DNA of 64,000 bases from Stutzerimonas kunmingensis (GTDB taxonomy: Bacteria; Pseudomonadota; Gammaproteobacteria; Pseudomonadales; Pseudomonadaceae). Numbering within the stretch: position 1 is the first letter of the stretch; every line of letters starts with the position of its first letter. The DNA lies in assembly GCF_002929225.1 (NCBI RefSeq), contig NZ_PISM01000004.1, positions 930,001 to 994,000 of the forward strand, in the 5' to 3' direction. A model generated the notes under the pieces. That model was not told where the DNA came from. It did no database searches and worked only from the letters and a program-made list of their open reading frames with translations. This document shows positions 1 to 8,869 of this stretch, piece by piece. A program made the translations under genes and the position numbers.

Positions 1-1
1 G

Positions 2-520
2 TCAGTGATTCCTCTTTTCATTGAGCAGATCCGCGCTGGCAAGGCGTTAACCTTGACCGATCCGAACATGACCCGTTTCATGATGACGCTGGCCGATGCG
101 GTAGATCTGGTGCTTTATGCCTTCGAGCATGGTAACAACGGTGACTTGTTCGTACAGAAGGCGCCGGCCGCAACCGTGGAAACGCTGGCGCTTGCATTAA
201 CCGACTTGGTTAGGAAGCCTGATCATCCAATCCAGGTGATTGGTACCCGTCATGGCGAAAAGCTGTATGAAGCCTTGCTCAGCCGCGAGGAAATGGCTTG
301 CGCCGAGGATATGGGAAAGTACTTCCGTGTGCCGCCTGATCTGCGCGACCTCAATTACGCAAAGTTCGTTGAGCAGGGCGAAATGAAAATCTCCCGCACC
401 GAAGACTACAACTCGCATAATACCGAGCGTTTGGATGTAGCAGGGATGCAGCAGCTGCTGCTGAAGCTTGAGTTCATGCGCGCTATCCAGCGCGGTGAGT
501 ACGCAACGCCCGAGGAGTGA
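2..520 (+). CDS. wbjB: UDP-GlcNAc 4,6-dehydratase/5-epimerase, WbjB/FnlA-like (3' part)
   Basis: The gene runs in from the left edge, so only about the last 172 residues are present and the true start is outside the window. The visible part matches the C-terminal half of the WbjB/FnlA/CapE short-chain dehydrogenase family. It contains a substrate-binding stretch reading VIPLF, the segment DPNMTRFMM, and the GTRHGEKLYEALLSREE block typical of these enzymes. WbjB turns UDP-GlcNAc into a 4-keto-6-deoxy-hexose with C5 epimerisation, the first step to UDP-L-FucNAc in the cytoplasm. The next two genes encode the following steps, with only 3 bases between this stop and the wbjC start, so the assignment rests on both sequence and context. 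Confidence 0.88.
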   Translation, partial: SVIPLFIEQIRAGKALTLTDPNMTRFMMTLADAVDLVLYAFEHGNNGDLFVQKAPAATVETLALALTDLVRKPDHPIQVIGTRHGEKLYEALLSREEMACAEDMGKYFRVPPDLRDLNYAKFVEQGEMKISRTEDYNSHNTERLDVAGMQQLLLKLEFMRAIQRGEYATPEE

Positions 521-523
521 AGA

Positions 524-1642
524 ATGAAGGTTCTGATTACGGGGGCTAATGGTTTTGTCGGCCAGAATCTCATCGCACACTTGGCCGAGCGCGCCGACAT
601 CGAGGTGCTGCGGTTTACTCGTGAGGATTCGCTGGAAAATTTGCCTTGCCTGGTTGCTCAGGTGGAATGCATCTTTCATCTCGCCGGCGTCAATCGCCCG
701 CAAGACCCACTGGAATTCCAGGCCGGCAACACCGATTTGACCCGTACGCTGTGCGAAGCCATCAAGTCCTGTGGCCGACAGATCCCGGTGATTTACACCT
801 CTTCCAGCCAAGCGGAGCTGAATAACCTCTATGGCAGCAGCAAGCGGGACGCTGAGCAGGTGTTACTGGAGCTGCAATCCACCCAGGGTTCTCCGGTTCA
901 TCTATTCCGCTTACCCAATGTTTTCGGAAAATGGGCGCGACCAAATTACAACTCGGCAGTGGCGACCTTCTGTCATAACATCGCGCGTGATCTGCCAATC
1001 CAGATCAATGATTCCGCCGCGCGTATCAATCTCGTCTACATCGATGATGTGATCAGTCAGTTCGTTGCGATCATGGATGGCAAGTTGGCCGGGAAGCCTT
1101 TCGTCGGTGTTGAACCGCAATACAGCATTTCGGTTGGCGAACTGGCCGAGCAGTTGTATGCCTTCCGTGATAGCCGCAAGTCCATGCTCACCGAGCCTGT
1201 AGGTGGAGGTTTGATCAGAGCGTTGTATTCCACTTATCTGAGCTACCTGCCACCCGAGCGCTTCACCTACGAGGTGCCGAGGTATGGTGATCCACGCGGC
1301 GTCTTCGTGGAAATGCTCAAAACCAGAGATTCGGGGCAGTTCTCCTTTTTTACGGCTCATCCCGGTATTACTCGTGGTGGGCATTACCATCATTCCAAGA
1401 CGGAAAAATTCCTGGTCATCAAGGGCAAGGCCTGCTTCCGTTTTCGGCATATCCTGACTGGTCAGTTCTACGAACTGTTCACCACCGGAGAGCGGTCGGA
1501 AATCGTCGAAACTGTCCCGGGTTGGACGCATGACATCACCAACGTAGGCGAGGAGGAGATGATCGTGATGCTGTGGGCTAACGAAATCTTTGATCGTGAA
1601 CACCCCGATACCTATGCTCGGCCAGTCGGCACCGAAGCCTGA
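524..1642 (+). CDS. wbjC: UDP-2-acetamido-2,6-dideoxy-hexulose C3-epimerase/reductase, WbjC/FnlB/CapF-like
   Basis: 372 aa, two-domain enzyme of UDP-L-FucNAc synthesis. Residues 1 to about 245 are an NAD(P)-binding short-chain dehydrogenase domain with GANGFVG at 7-13 and the catalytic YGSSK at 103-107. Residues about 250-372 form a cupin with a histidine-rich metal site (H287, H289, H290, E294). In CapF/WbjC the cupin epimerises C3 and the SDR domain reduces the 4-keto group. The ATG lies 3 bases after the wbjB stop. Length and domain order are normal for the family. The order wbjB-wbjC-wbjD is the same as in UDP-L-FucNAc loci of P. aeruginosa O11 and E. coli O26 (from memory). Confidence 0.92.
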   Translation: MKVLITGANGFVGQNLIAHLAERADIEVLRFTREDSLENLPCLVAQVECIFHLAGVNRPQDPLEFQAGNTDLTRTLCEAIKSCGRQIPVIYTSSSQAELNNLYGSSKRDAEQVLLELQSTQGSPVHLFRLPNVFGKWARPNYNSAVATFCHNIARDLPIQINDSAARINLVYIDDVISQFVAIMDGKLAGKPFVGVEPQYSISVGELAEQLYAFRDSRKSMLTEPVGGGLIRALYSTYLSYLPPERFTYEVPRYGDPRGVFVEMLKTRDSGQFSFFTAHPGITRGGHYHHSKTEKFLVIKGKACFRFRHILTGQFYELFTTGERSEIVETVPGWTHDITNVGEEEMIVMLWANEIFDREHPDTYARPVGTEA

Positions 1643-1661
1643 GTACGAACAGGAAACCGCA

Positions 1662-2792
1662 ATGAAGAAGCTGAGAGTCGTAACCGTAGTAGGTACTCGC
1701 CCCGAAATCATTCGCCTGTCGAGGGTGATGGCCAAACTGGATGAATGCTGCGAGCATGTGCTGGTGCATACCGGCCAGAACTACGATTACGAACTGAACG
1801 AAATCTTTTTCCAGGATCTGGGCATTCGCAAGCCGGATCATTTCCTCAATGCCGCAGGTGCCAGCGGTGCGGAAACCATCGGTAATGTGATCATCGCTGT
1901 GGACCGAGTGCTGGCTGAAGTACAGCCCGAAGCGCTTCTGGTACTGGGCGATACGAACAGTTGTATGGCTGTGATCCCGGCCAAGCGCCGCAAGATTCCC
2001 ACCTTCCATATGGAAGCGGGTAACCGTTGCTTCGACATGCGCGTGCCGGAAGAGATCAATCGCCGCATCGTTGATCACACGGCCGATATCAACCTGACCT
2101 ACAGCACTATTGCCCGCGATTATCTGCTGCGCGAAGGGTTGTCCCCGGACATGGTGATCAAGACCGGCAGCCCGATGTTCGAGGTGCTGAATTATTACCG
2201 CGAGGGTATCGAGGCTTCCGATGTGCTGGAACGGCTAGGCCTTGAGGCCGGCAAGTTTTTCGTGGTCAGTGCGCACCGTGAAGAAAATGTCGACTCCGAC
2301 AAAAACTTCCTCAAGCTGGTTGAGGTGCTGAATACCGTCGCTGCGGGCTATTGCTTCCCGGTAATCGTCTCTACCCATCCGCGCACCCAGAAGCGCGTGG
2401 ATGCGATGGGCGTGCAGTTCCACGCCAATGTTCGCCTGCTCAAGCCGCTGGGCTTCAAGGATTACAACAAGCTGCAACTCACTGCCAAGGCAGTGCTGTC
2501 TGATAGCGGCACGATCAATGAGGAGTCGTCAATCCTCAACTTCCCGGCGCTGAACATTCGGGAAGCGCACGAGCGTCCGGAGGGCATGGAGGAAGCCGCG
2601 GCGATGATGGTCGGCTTGGAGGTTGAGCGCGTAATGCAGGGCCTGCGGATTCTGGAGAGCCAGGCGCGTGGCGACGAACGCAGCCTGCGGCTGGTGGCCG
2701 ATTACAGCATGCCCAACGTGGCCGATAAGGTGGTGCGTATTCTTCACAGCTATCGCGACTATGTAATGCGGGCTGTTTGGAAAAGGTACTGA
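1662..2792 (+). CDS. wbjD: UDP-N-acetyl sugar 2-epimerase, WbjD/FnlC/CapG-like
   Basis: 376 aa from the ATG at 1662, which is preceded by AGGAAACC. An in-frame start at 1590 would overlap wbjC and add residues unlike the family, so I reject it. Family marks are GTRPEIIRL (11-19), HTGQN (36-40), VLGDTNS, HREENVD and the DSGTINEESS segment that binds the nucleotide sugar. WbjD inverts C2 of the product of WbjB and WbjC to give UDP-L-FucNAc in the cytoplasm. General WecB-type UDP-GlcNAc 2-epimerase activity is the alternative, but the neighbours favour the FucNAc role. Confidence 0.92.
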   Translation: MKKLRVVTVVGTRPEIIRLSRVMAKLDECCEHVLVHTGQNYDYELNEIFFQDLGIRKPDHFLNAAGASGAETIGNVIIAVDRVLAEVQPEALLVLGDTNSCMAVIPAKRRKIPTFHMEAGNRCFDMRVPEEINRRIVDHTADINLTYSTIARDYLLREGLSPDMVIKTGSPMFEVLNYYREGIEASDVLERLGLEAGKFFVVSAHREENVDSDKNFLKLVEVLNTVAAGYCFPVIVSTHPRTQKRVDAMGVQFHANVRLLKPLGFKDYNKLQLTAKAVLSDSGTINEESSILNFPALNIREAHERPEGMEEAAAMMVGLEVERVMQGLRILESQARGDERSLRLVADYSMPNVADKVVRILHSYRDYVMRAVWKRY

Positions 2793-2795
2793 GGC

Positions 2796-4634
2796 ATGGC
2801 AACCCGCGTTCTCCTCATCACGCAGTGGTTCGACCCTGAGCCGACCTTCAAGGGGCTGGTTTTTGCCCGTGAGTTGGCCAGGCAAGGCTTCGAGGTGGAA
2901 GTCCTAACCGGCTTTCCGAACTATCCTGGCGGCAAGATTTACCCCGGTTACAAACTCAAGCTGTTGCAGCGTGAAGTGATCGATGGCGTTCGGGTAACGC
3001 GGGTACCGCTGTATCCCAGTCATGATCAGGGCGCGGTGGGCCGCGTGCTGAACTATGTCAGTTTCGCAGCTGCCGCGCTGATCTATGGGCTGTTCGGCGC
3101 CAAGCGCCCGGATGTGATCTACGCCTACCATCCGCCCCTCACCGTGGGTATCGCTGCTGCGCTGATTCGCCTGTTCCGTCGCGTGCCGGTGGTGTATGAC
3201 ATTCAGGACATGTGGCCGGACACACTGCGCGCCACTGGTATGTTCTCCAACGAGAAGGCCCTGAAAGTTGTATCCAGGGTCTGTGACTGGGTATATCGCC
3301 GGGTCGATCAAATCGTGGTGCTCTCGCCCGGCTTCAAGCGCCTGCTGATCGACCGAGGCGTCCCGGAGCATAGGGTCGAGGTGATCTACAACTGGTGTGC
3401 AGAGGACTCGCTAGCTGCGCCGCAGGGCGCGCTCACCGCCTCCTTTCCTAGCAAGGACAAGTTCCGCATTCTGTTCGCCGGCAACATGGGTAAGGCCCAG
3501 GCGTTGGATGCCGTGCTGCAGGCGGCAGAGTTGTTGCAGCAGCAAGCGGCAAATATCGCCTTCGTCTTCCTAGGCGGCGGCGTGGAGGTGCAACGCCTGC
3601 AGCAACTGGCAGTGCAGAAGCAACTGACGAACGTGACTTTCCTGCCAGCCGTGCCCATGGCGGAGGTTGGCAGCTACTTGGATGCCGCCGACGCGCTGCT
3701 GGTGCACCTGCGCAAGGATCCGCTATTCAGCATCACCATTCCCTCCAAGACCCAGGCCTATATGGCGGTGGGCAAGCCGATCCTGATGGCCGTGGACGGA
3801 GATGCCGCCGATCTGGTGCGCGAGAGTGGCTGCGGACGGGGCGCCGAATCGGAGAACCCAGAATCAATCGCCGAGGCGGCGCTGGCGCTGCATGATTCCA
3901 GCCCGCAGCAGCGCCGGACGATGGCCGAGAACAGTCGAGCGTTCTACCAACAGCGATTGTCCCTGACTGTAGGCGCCAGCCGCTTTGGCGAGCTGTTCAC
4001 TCAGATGGCGTGCCGCCCGAAGACCCGCTCACTACCGGCGCTCAAGCGTCTGTTCGATATATTCGCCTCCGCCCTCGGCCTGCTGCTGCTTTCTCCGGTG
4101 ATCGCCATCGTCGCCTGGCAGATCCGCCGTAAGCTCGGCTCGCCAGTGCTGTTCCGCCAGGTGCGTCCGGGTCTGGATGGCAAGCCGTTCGAGATGATCA
4201 AGTTCCGTACCATGCGCGACGCCATGGATGTCCAAGGCAATCCGCTGCCGGACTCAGAGCGGATGACGCCGTTCGGCCAGTTCCTGCGTTCGACCAGCCT
4301 CGACGAGTTACCGGAGCTCTGGAATGTGCTCAAGGGCGATATGAGCCTGGTCGGTCCTCGTCCGCTGTTGATGGAGTACCTGCCGCTCTACAGTCCCGAG
4401 CAGTATCGCCGCCACGAGACCCGCCCTGGCGTGACTGGCTGGGCTCAAGTCAATGGCCGTAATACGTTGAGCTGGGACGAGAAGTTCAAACTAGATGTCT
4501 GGTATGTGGATAACCGGTCATTTTTGCTGGATCTGCAGATTCTATTTCTCACCGTCAAAAGGGTTCTGGTGCGAGACGGAATCAGCGCCGAAGGCGAGGC
4601 GACTATGAGTAAGTTCACCGGGAGCAAATCATGA
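2796..4634 (+). CDS. Fusion of GT4 glycosyltransferase (WbuB/WbjE-like) and initiating phosphoglycosyl transferase (PglC-like)
   Basis: 612 aa. Residues 1 to about 404 are a GT-B glycosyltransferase of family 4, resembling the L-FucNAc transferases WbuB/WbjE: LITQWFDPEP near the N-terminus, a FPNYPGG loop, AGNMGKAQ at the start of the second Rossmann domain and an IPSKTQAYMA donor-site segment. After a short linker, residues about 416-605 are a complete monotopic phosphoglycosyl transferase. It has a hydrophobic re-entrant helix (418-445), FKFRTM-type text at 468-473, the catalytic Asp-Glu dyad at 503-504 (SLDELP) and VGPRPL at 519-524. There is no stop or frame change between the halves. By family logic the C-terminal half puts sugar-1-phosphate on undecaprenyl phosphate and the N-terminal half adds the next sugar. 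The stop overlaps the next start by 4 bases. The substrates are inferred from context. Confidence 0.9.
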   Translation: MATRVLLITQWFDPEPTFKGLVFARELARQGFEVEVLTGFPNYPGGKIYPGYKLKLLQREVIDGVRVTRVPLYPSHDQGAVGRVLNYVSFAAAALIYGLFGAKRPDVIYAYHPPLTVGIAAALIRLFRRVPVVYDIQDMWPDTLRATGMFSNEKALKVVSRVCDWVYRRVDQIVVLSPGFKRLLIDRGVPEHRVEVIYNWCAEDSLAAPQGALTASFPSKDKFRILFAGNMGKAQALDAVLQAAELLQQQAANIAFVFLGGGVEVQRLQQLAVQKQLTNVTFLPAVPMAEVGSYLDAADALLVHLRKDPLFSITIPSKTQAYMAVGKPILMAVDGDAADLVRESGCGRGAESENPESIAEAALALHDSSPQQRRTMAENSRAFYQQRLSLTVGASRFGELFTQMACRPKTRSLPALKRLFDIFASALGLLLLSPVIAIVAWQIRRKLGSPVLFRQVRPGLDGKPFEMIKFRTMRDAMDVQGNPLPDSERMTPFGQFLRSTSLDELPELWNVLKGDMSLVGPRPLLMEYLPLYSPEQYRRHETRPGVTGWAQVNGRNTLSWDEKFKLDVWYVDNRSFLLDLQILFLTVKRVLVRDGISAEGEATMSKFTGSKS

Positions 4635-5251
4635 AACGCCTGGCCATCTTGGGTGCCAGCGGGCATGGCAAGGTGGTTGCCGACACTGCCGAGTGTTGTG
4701 GCTGGCAGTCGGTGGATTTTTTCGATGATGCCTGGCCTGATCTTCAACACAACGGTGTGTGGCCTGTAGTCGGAGGCACCTCTGCTCTTGTTGAACGGTT
4801 GGCTAACTACGACGGCGTCGTTGTTGCTATCGGCAACAATCGGATTCGCTACGAGAAGCTGCGCCAGTTGCAGTCCGCGGGCGGGCGCTTGACGACCTTG
4901 ATTCATCCCGCCGCGACCGTTAGCCGCTATGCCAATATTGAAGCGGGCACGGTTGTTTTTGCCGGGGTGGTGGTGAATGCATCGGCCCATGTCAAACAGG
5001 GGGTCATTCTCAATACGGGTTGCAGTGTCGATCATGATTGCGTGTTAGGCACGGCCGCGCACATCAGCCCTGGCGCTCGCCTGGCTGGTGGTGTGCAGGT
5101 TGGCGATGAGAGCTGGGTAGGTATTGGTGCGAGCGTGCGCCAATTGGTGAAGATTGGGCGGTGCGTAGTTGTCGGGGCTGGCTCGGCAGTGGTCAGCGAT
5201 GTTCTGGATAACGTGACGGTCGCTGGCGTACCGGCAAAGAGATTGAGGTGA
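4631..5251 (+). CDS. Sugar O/N-acetyltransferase, NeuD/PglD-like left-handed beta helix
   Basis: 206 aa. The N-terminal third is a small nucleotide-sugar binding domain with GASGHGKV at 8-15. The rest is a hexapeptide-repeat left-handed beta helix ending in VAGVPAKRLR. H135 in SVDHD sits where PglD/NeuD enzymes carry the catalytic histidine. In the bacillosamine route PglD N-acetylates the 4-amino group made by a PglE aminotransferase, using acetyl-CoA. An aminotransferase and a PglF/WbpM dehydratase follow directly, so this role is likely here. O-acetylation of a sugar is the alternative. The start overlaps the stop of the preceding fusion gene (ATGA), suggesting translational coupling. Confidence 0.85.
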   Translation: MKRLAILGASGHGKVVADTAECCGWQSVDFFDDAWPDLQHNGVWPVVGGTSALVERLANYDGVVVAIGNNRIRYEKLRQLQSAGGRLTTLIHPAATVSRYANIEAGTVVFAGVVVNASAHVKQGVILNTGCSVDHDCVLGTAAHISPGARLAGGVQVGDESWVGIGASVRQLVKIGRCVVVGAGSAVVSDVLDNVTVAGVPAKRLR

Positions 5252-5254
5252 TTC

Positions 5255-6433
5255 ATGCTTAACACACCGTTCGCTCCCTGGCCGAGCTTTACCGAAGAGG
5301 AAGCAGACGCCGTCCGCAATGTAGTGCTTTCCAACAAGGTCAACTACTGGACCGGCCAGGAGTGTCGCGAATTCGAAAAGGAATTTGCGGCATGGGCCGA
5401 AACGAATCATGCGATTGCATTGGCCAACGGCACGGTGGCGCTGGACGTGGCGCTGCAGGCGTTGGGTATCGGGGAGGGTGACGAGGTCATCGTGACCCCA
5501 CGCACTTTCCTGGCTTCGGTATCGAGCATAGTGAACGCCGGGGCTACGCCGGTGTTTGCCGAAGTGGATCGCGACTCGCAGAACATAACCGTTGAAACAG
5601 TTCGCGCAGTGCTCACTCCGCGGACGCGTGCGGTCATTTGTGTGCATCTCGCCGGTTGGCCCTGCGATATGGATCCCATTATGGAGTTGGCGGCCGAGCA
5701 TGGCTTGAAAATCATCGAAGACTGCGCCCAGGCCCATGGCGCGCGCTACAAAGGGCGCTCGGTCGGCTCGATAGGGCACGTAGGTGCATGGTCGTTCTGC
5801 CAAGACAAGATCATGACTACCGGCGGTGAGGGTGGGATGGTCACCACGAATGACCGGGAGTTGTGGTCGAAGATGTGGTCGATCAAGGATCACGGCAAGA
5901 GCTGGGAGGCAGTCTACGAGCGCGAACATGCGCCGGGCTTCCGATGGCTGCACGAAAGCTTTGGCACCAATTGGCGAATGATGGAAGTGCAGGCCGTGAT
6001 CGGCCGGATTCAGCTGCGGCGGATGTCGGACTGGCATGCGGCTCGTCTGTCCAATTGCGAGCGTATCTGGGCAGCCGCCAAGGCCCTGAGAGGGCTGCGC
6101 GTTCCCGAGGTACCTCAGGGCATCACACATGCGGGCTACAAATGCTACGTATTTGTGGAACCGGCAGAGCTGGCAGCAGGTTGGAACAGGGATCGGGTTC
6201 TTGGCGAGATATCCGCGCGAGGGGTGCCCTGTTTCTCTGGCTCCTGCTCCGAGGTTTATCTGGAAAAGGCTTTTGACGGTACCGGTTGGCGCCCCGCAGA
6301 GCGTTTTCCGGTCGCACAGGAGCTGGGCGAGACTAGCCTGATGTTCCTCGTTCACCCGACGCTGACAGCTGGTGAAATTGATAAGACTTGTTCGGTCCTT
6401 GCCGAAGTCATGAAGGCTGCCGTCGATCGATAA
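5255..6433 (+). CDS. DegT/DnrJ/EryC1 family PLP sugar aminotransferase, PglE-like
   Basis: 392 aa. This is a nucleotide-sugar aminotransferase of aspartate aminotransferase fold. The PLP-phosphate region has ALANGTVALDVAL; D156 in IIEDCAQAHGA contacts the PLP ring nitrogen; K185 in FCQDK is the Schiff-base lysine, followed by TTGGEGG. It would move an amino group from glutamate to the 4-keto sugar made by the WbpM-like dehydratase, giving a UDP-4-amino-4,6-dideoxy sugar that the PglD-like enzyme then acetylates. It starts 3 bases after that gene. WbpE-like 3-amino chemistry is a weaker alternative, because no 3-keto forming oxidase is visible here. Confidence 0.87.
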   Translation: MLNTPFAPWPSFTEEEADAVRNVVLSNKVNYWTGQECREFEKEFAAWAETNHAIALANGTVALDVALQALGIGEGDEVIVTPRTFLASVSSIVNAGATPVFAEVDRDSQNITVETVRAVLTPRTRAVICVHLAGWPCDMDPIMELAAEHGLKIIEDCAQAHGARYKGRSVGSIGHVGAWSFCQDKIMTTGGEGGMVTTNDRELWSKMWSIKDHGKSWEAVYEREHAPGFRWLHESFGTNWRMMEVQAVIGRIQLRRMSDWHAARLSNCERIWAAAKALRGLRVPEVPQGITHAGYKCYVFVEPAELAAGWNRDRVLGEISARGVPCFSGSCSEVYLEKAFDGTGWRPAERFPVAQELGETSLMFLVHPTLTAGEIDKTCSVLAEVMKAAVDR

Positions 6434-6435
6434 GG

Positions 6436-8454
6436 ATGTTAGGCGTGTTGAGACTTGCTGAAAAACTACGTGCCCGTCTGGTAACGCTACCGCGGCGCTA
6501 TAAGCGCCTTATCCAGGTGGCTACAGATATCGTGCTGGTATGGGCGGCGCTCTGGCTGTCATTCGTGGTGCGGCTGGGGGACTCGAAGAATATCGAGCCG
6601 CTTGACGGCCATGCCTGGCTGTTCGGTATCGCCCCGCTGATTGCCATTCCCTTTTTCATTCGCTTCGGCATGTACCGCGCGGTGATGCGCTATTTCGGCA
6701 ATGACGCGCTGATGGCTATCGCTAAGGCCGTAACGCTCTCGGCGTTGCTATTGTCGCTTGCCGTTTACTGGCGAACCGATGCGCCCAAGCTGATTCCGCG
6801 CTCGATGGTGTTCAACTACTGGTGGCTCAGCCTGGTACTGATCGGTGGATTGCGCCTAGTGATGCGGCAGTACTTCATGGGTGACTGGTTCTCGCCGGCG
6901 TCGCCGAGCAAGTTCAAGGGCAGGGATGCAGGGCTGCCCAAGGTGGCGGTTTATGGCGCTGGGGCCGCGGGTAACCAGCTGGTTGCGGCGTTGCGCATGG
7001 GGCGGGCGATGCGGCCGGTGGCGTTCATCGATGACGATCCCAACCTGCATGCGCGCTCCATCGCGGGGCTGCGTGTGTATTCGGCCCGGCACATTGAACG
7101 GATGGTCGAAGAGACAGGTGCTGGTGAGATTCTCTTGGCCATCCCTTCCGCGTCACGCGCTCGTCGGCGCGAGATTCTCGAAAAGCTCGAGCATTACCCG
7201 CTGCATGTGCGCAGCGTGCCCGGCTTTATGGATCTGGCCAGCGGCAAGGTTCAGGTCGAGGACATCCAGGAAGTGGATATCGCCGACCTCTTGGGCCGGG
7301 ATGCGGTACCACCGCAGCAGGCGCTGTTCGAGCGCTGCATTCGTGGCCAGGTGGTGATGGTGACTGGCGCGGGCGGTTCGATCGGCTCGGAGTTGTGCCG
7401 GCAGATCCTGGCGAACGAGCCGGATACCTTGCTGCTGTTCGAGCACAGCGAATTCAACCTCTACAGCATTCATCTGGAACTCGAGCGGCGTATCGAGCGT
7501 GAAGCGCTGGCGACCCGCTTGGTGCCGATCCTGGGTTCGATCCGCAATGGCGAGCGGCTGCTGGACGTGTTGCAGACCTGGGGCGTGCAGACGGTTTATC
7601 ACGCAGCCGCCTACAAGCATGTACCGATGGTCGAGCACAACGTGGCCGAGGGCGTGCTGAACAATGTGATCGGCACCTTGAATACGGCCCAGGCCGCGGT
7701 GCAGGCGGGGGTGGCGAACTTCGTGCTGATCTCCACCGACAAGGCGGTGCGCCCCACCAATGTGATGGGCAGCACCAAGCGCATGGCTGAGCTGGTGTTG
7801 CAGGCGTTGAGCCGGGAGCCGGCGCCGGTGCTGTTCGGCAGCCGGGACGGCGTGCATCACGTCAACAAGACGCGCTTTACCATGGTGCGCTTCGGTAATG
7901 TGCTGGGCTCGTCGGGCTCGGTGATTCCGCGTTTCTACCAGCAGATCCGCGCCGGTGGACCGGTGACGGTGACCCACCCGAAGATCACCCGCTATTTCAT
8001 GACCATTCCCGAGGCCGCGCAGCTGGTGATTCAGGCGGGTTCCATGGGGCAGGGTGGCGATGTGTTCGTGCTGGATATGGGCCAGCCGGTGCGTATTGCC
8101 GAACTGGCCGAGAAGCTTATTCACCTGTCCGGCCTGAGCATTCGTTCTGAGAAATGCCCGCACGGGGATATCGCTATCGAATACACCGGCCTGCGGCCCG
8201 GCGAGAAGCTGTATGAAGAGCTGTTGATCGGCGACAACGTGAGCGCTACCGAACATCCGATGATCATGCGCGCCAATGAGGAACACCTCGACTGGGATGT
8301 GCTTAAGGACCGGTTGGCCAAGCTGCTCAAGGCGGTGGAAAGCGATGATTACCCGCAGGTGCGGCAGCTGCTTCGTGAAGTGGTGAGCGGGTATGTGCCG
8401 GAGGGGGAGATCGTCGACTGGATCTACCATCAGCGGCGGGTAGAGCCGGAGTAG
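6436..8454 (+). CDS. wbpM: Membrane-bound UDP-GlcNAc 4,6-dehydratase, WbpM/PglF-like
   Basis: 672 aa from the ATG at 6436, two bases after the aminotransferase stop. The N-terminus (about 25-150) has four hydrophobic helices. A second nucleotide-binding domain starts near 169 (VAVYGAGAAG). The catalytic SDR domain has TGAGGSIGSE at 310-319, STDKAVRPTN at 433-442 and the M444/K448 pair (MxxxK) that replaces YxxxK in WbpM, PglF and FlaA1. It dehydrates UDP-GlcNAc to UDP-2-acetamido-2,6-dideoxy-4-hexulose at the inner membrane face. WbpM closes O-antigen loci in P. aeruginosa and also seems to close this one: nothing related follows. The C-terminal LRPGEKLYEEL block is as expected. Confidence 0.93.
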   Translation: MLGVLRLAEKLRARLVTLPRRYKRLIQVATDIVLVWAALWLSFVVRLGDSKNIEPLDGHAWLFGIAPLIAIPFFIRFGMYRAVMRYFGNDALMAIAKAVTLSALLLSLAVYWRTDAPKLIPRSMVFNYWWLSLVLIGGLRLVMRQYFMGDWFSPASPSKFKGRDAGLPKVAVYGAGAAGNQLVAALRMGRAMRPVAFIDDDPNLHARSIAGLRVYSARHIERMVEETGAGEILLAIPSASRARRREILEKLEHYPLHVRSVPGFMDLASGKVQVEDIQEVDIADLLGRDAVPPQQALFERCIRGQVVMVTGAGGSIGSELCRQILANEPDTLLLFEHSEFNLYSIHLELERRIEREALATRLVPILGSIRNGERLLDVLQTWGVQTVYHAAAYKHVPMVEHNVAEGVLNNVIGTLNTAQAAVQAGVANFVLISTDKAVRPTNVMGSTKRMAELVLQALSREPAPVLFGSRDGVHHVNKTRFTMVRFGNVLGSSGSVIPRFYQQIRAGGPVTVTHPKITRYFMTIPEAAQLVIQAGSMGQGGDVFVLDMGQPVRIAELAEKLIHLSGLSIRSEKCPHGDIAIEYTGLRPGEKLYEELLIGDNVSATEHPMIMRANEEHLDWDVLKDRLAKLLKAVESDDYPQVRQLLREVVSGYVPEGEIVDWIYHQRRVEPE

Positions 8455-8530
8455 TACAGTACTTGATCTGGCTCTTTTAGCGTTCGGGCCGCCGCGGGCC
8501 GCGGGCCATCACACATCAAGCCGCTAATGT

Positions 8531-8869
8531 TTAGCGCGCGGCTTGGCTGCTCCCCGCCGTGTTCCGATAGAACGACTGCCCAACGCGCTCGATATGTTTG
8601 ATCAGTTCCGGGTTGTCAATTTGGCGGAGCAAGGAAAGATCAATTTTGTAGGGTAAAAGCAGATCATCCACTGACTGTTCTATATCAAGCAAATCACTAT
8701 GTGAGAGCTGGTCGCCTCTGAGGGTAAGATCAATATCGGAGCCGGGGCGATAATTTCCTTTGGCTCGTGAGCCGTAAAGAATCGCTTCGGTTACCTTTGG
8801 GTATTGTCGAAGTACATTGTGAATGAGCTGGATGTCCAGCTCCCTGAGCCCAGTGCTAGTCCCGGTCAT
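8531..8869 (-). CDS. MntA-like minimal nucleotidyltransferase antitoxin
   Basis: 112 aa. It has the minimal nucleotidyltransferase signature GS-x10-DxD: G33-S34 and D45/D47 with exactly ten residues between, plus the third acidic residue in YKIDLSLL. Proteins of this type form pairs with HEPN-domain partners. In the characterised HepT/MntA systems MntA attaches AMP groups to a tyrosine of HepT and so silences its RNase. The start overlaps the stop of the HEPN gene by 4 bases, so the two are co-translated. The pair lies just after the O-antigen locus, a common place for accessory genes. Confidence 0.85.
   Translation of the reverse strand: MTGTSTGLRELDIQLIHNVLRQYPKVTEAILYGSRAKGNYRPGSDIDLTLRGDQLSHSDLLDIEQSVDDLLLPYKIDLSLLRQIDNPELIKHIERVGQSFYRNTAGSSQAAR

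Noticed and set aside
1590-1661. Earlier start for WbjD inside wbjC
   Set aside because: The extra residues are the out-of-frame reading of wbjC, and the ATG at 1662 has its own ribosome site and the family-like N-terminus.
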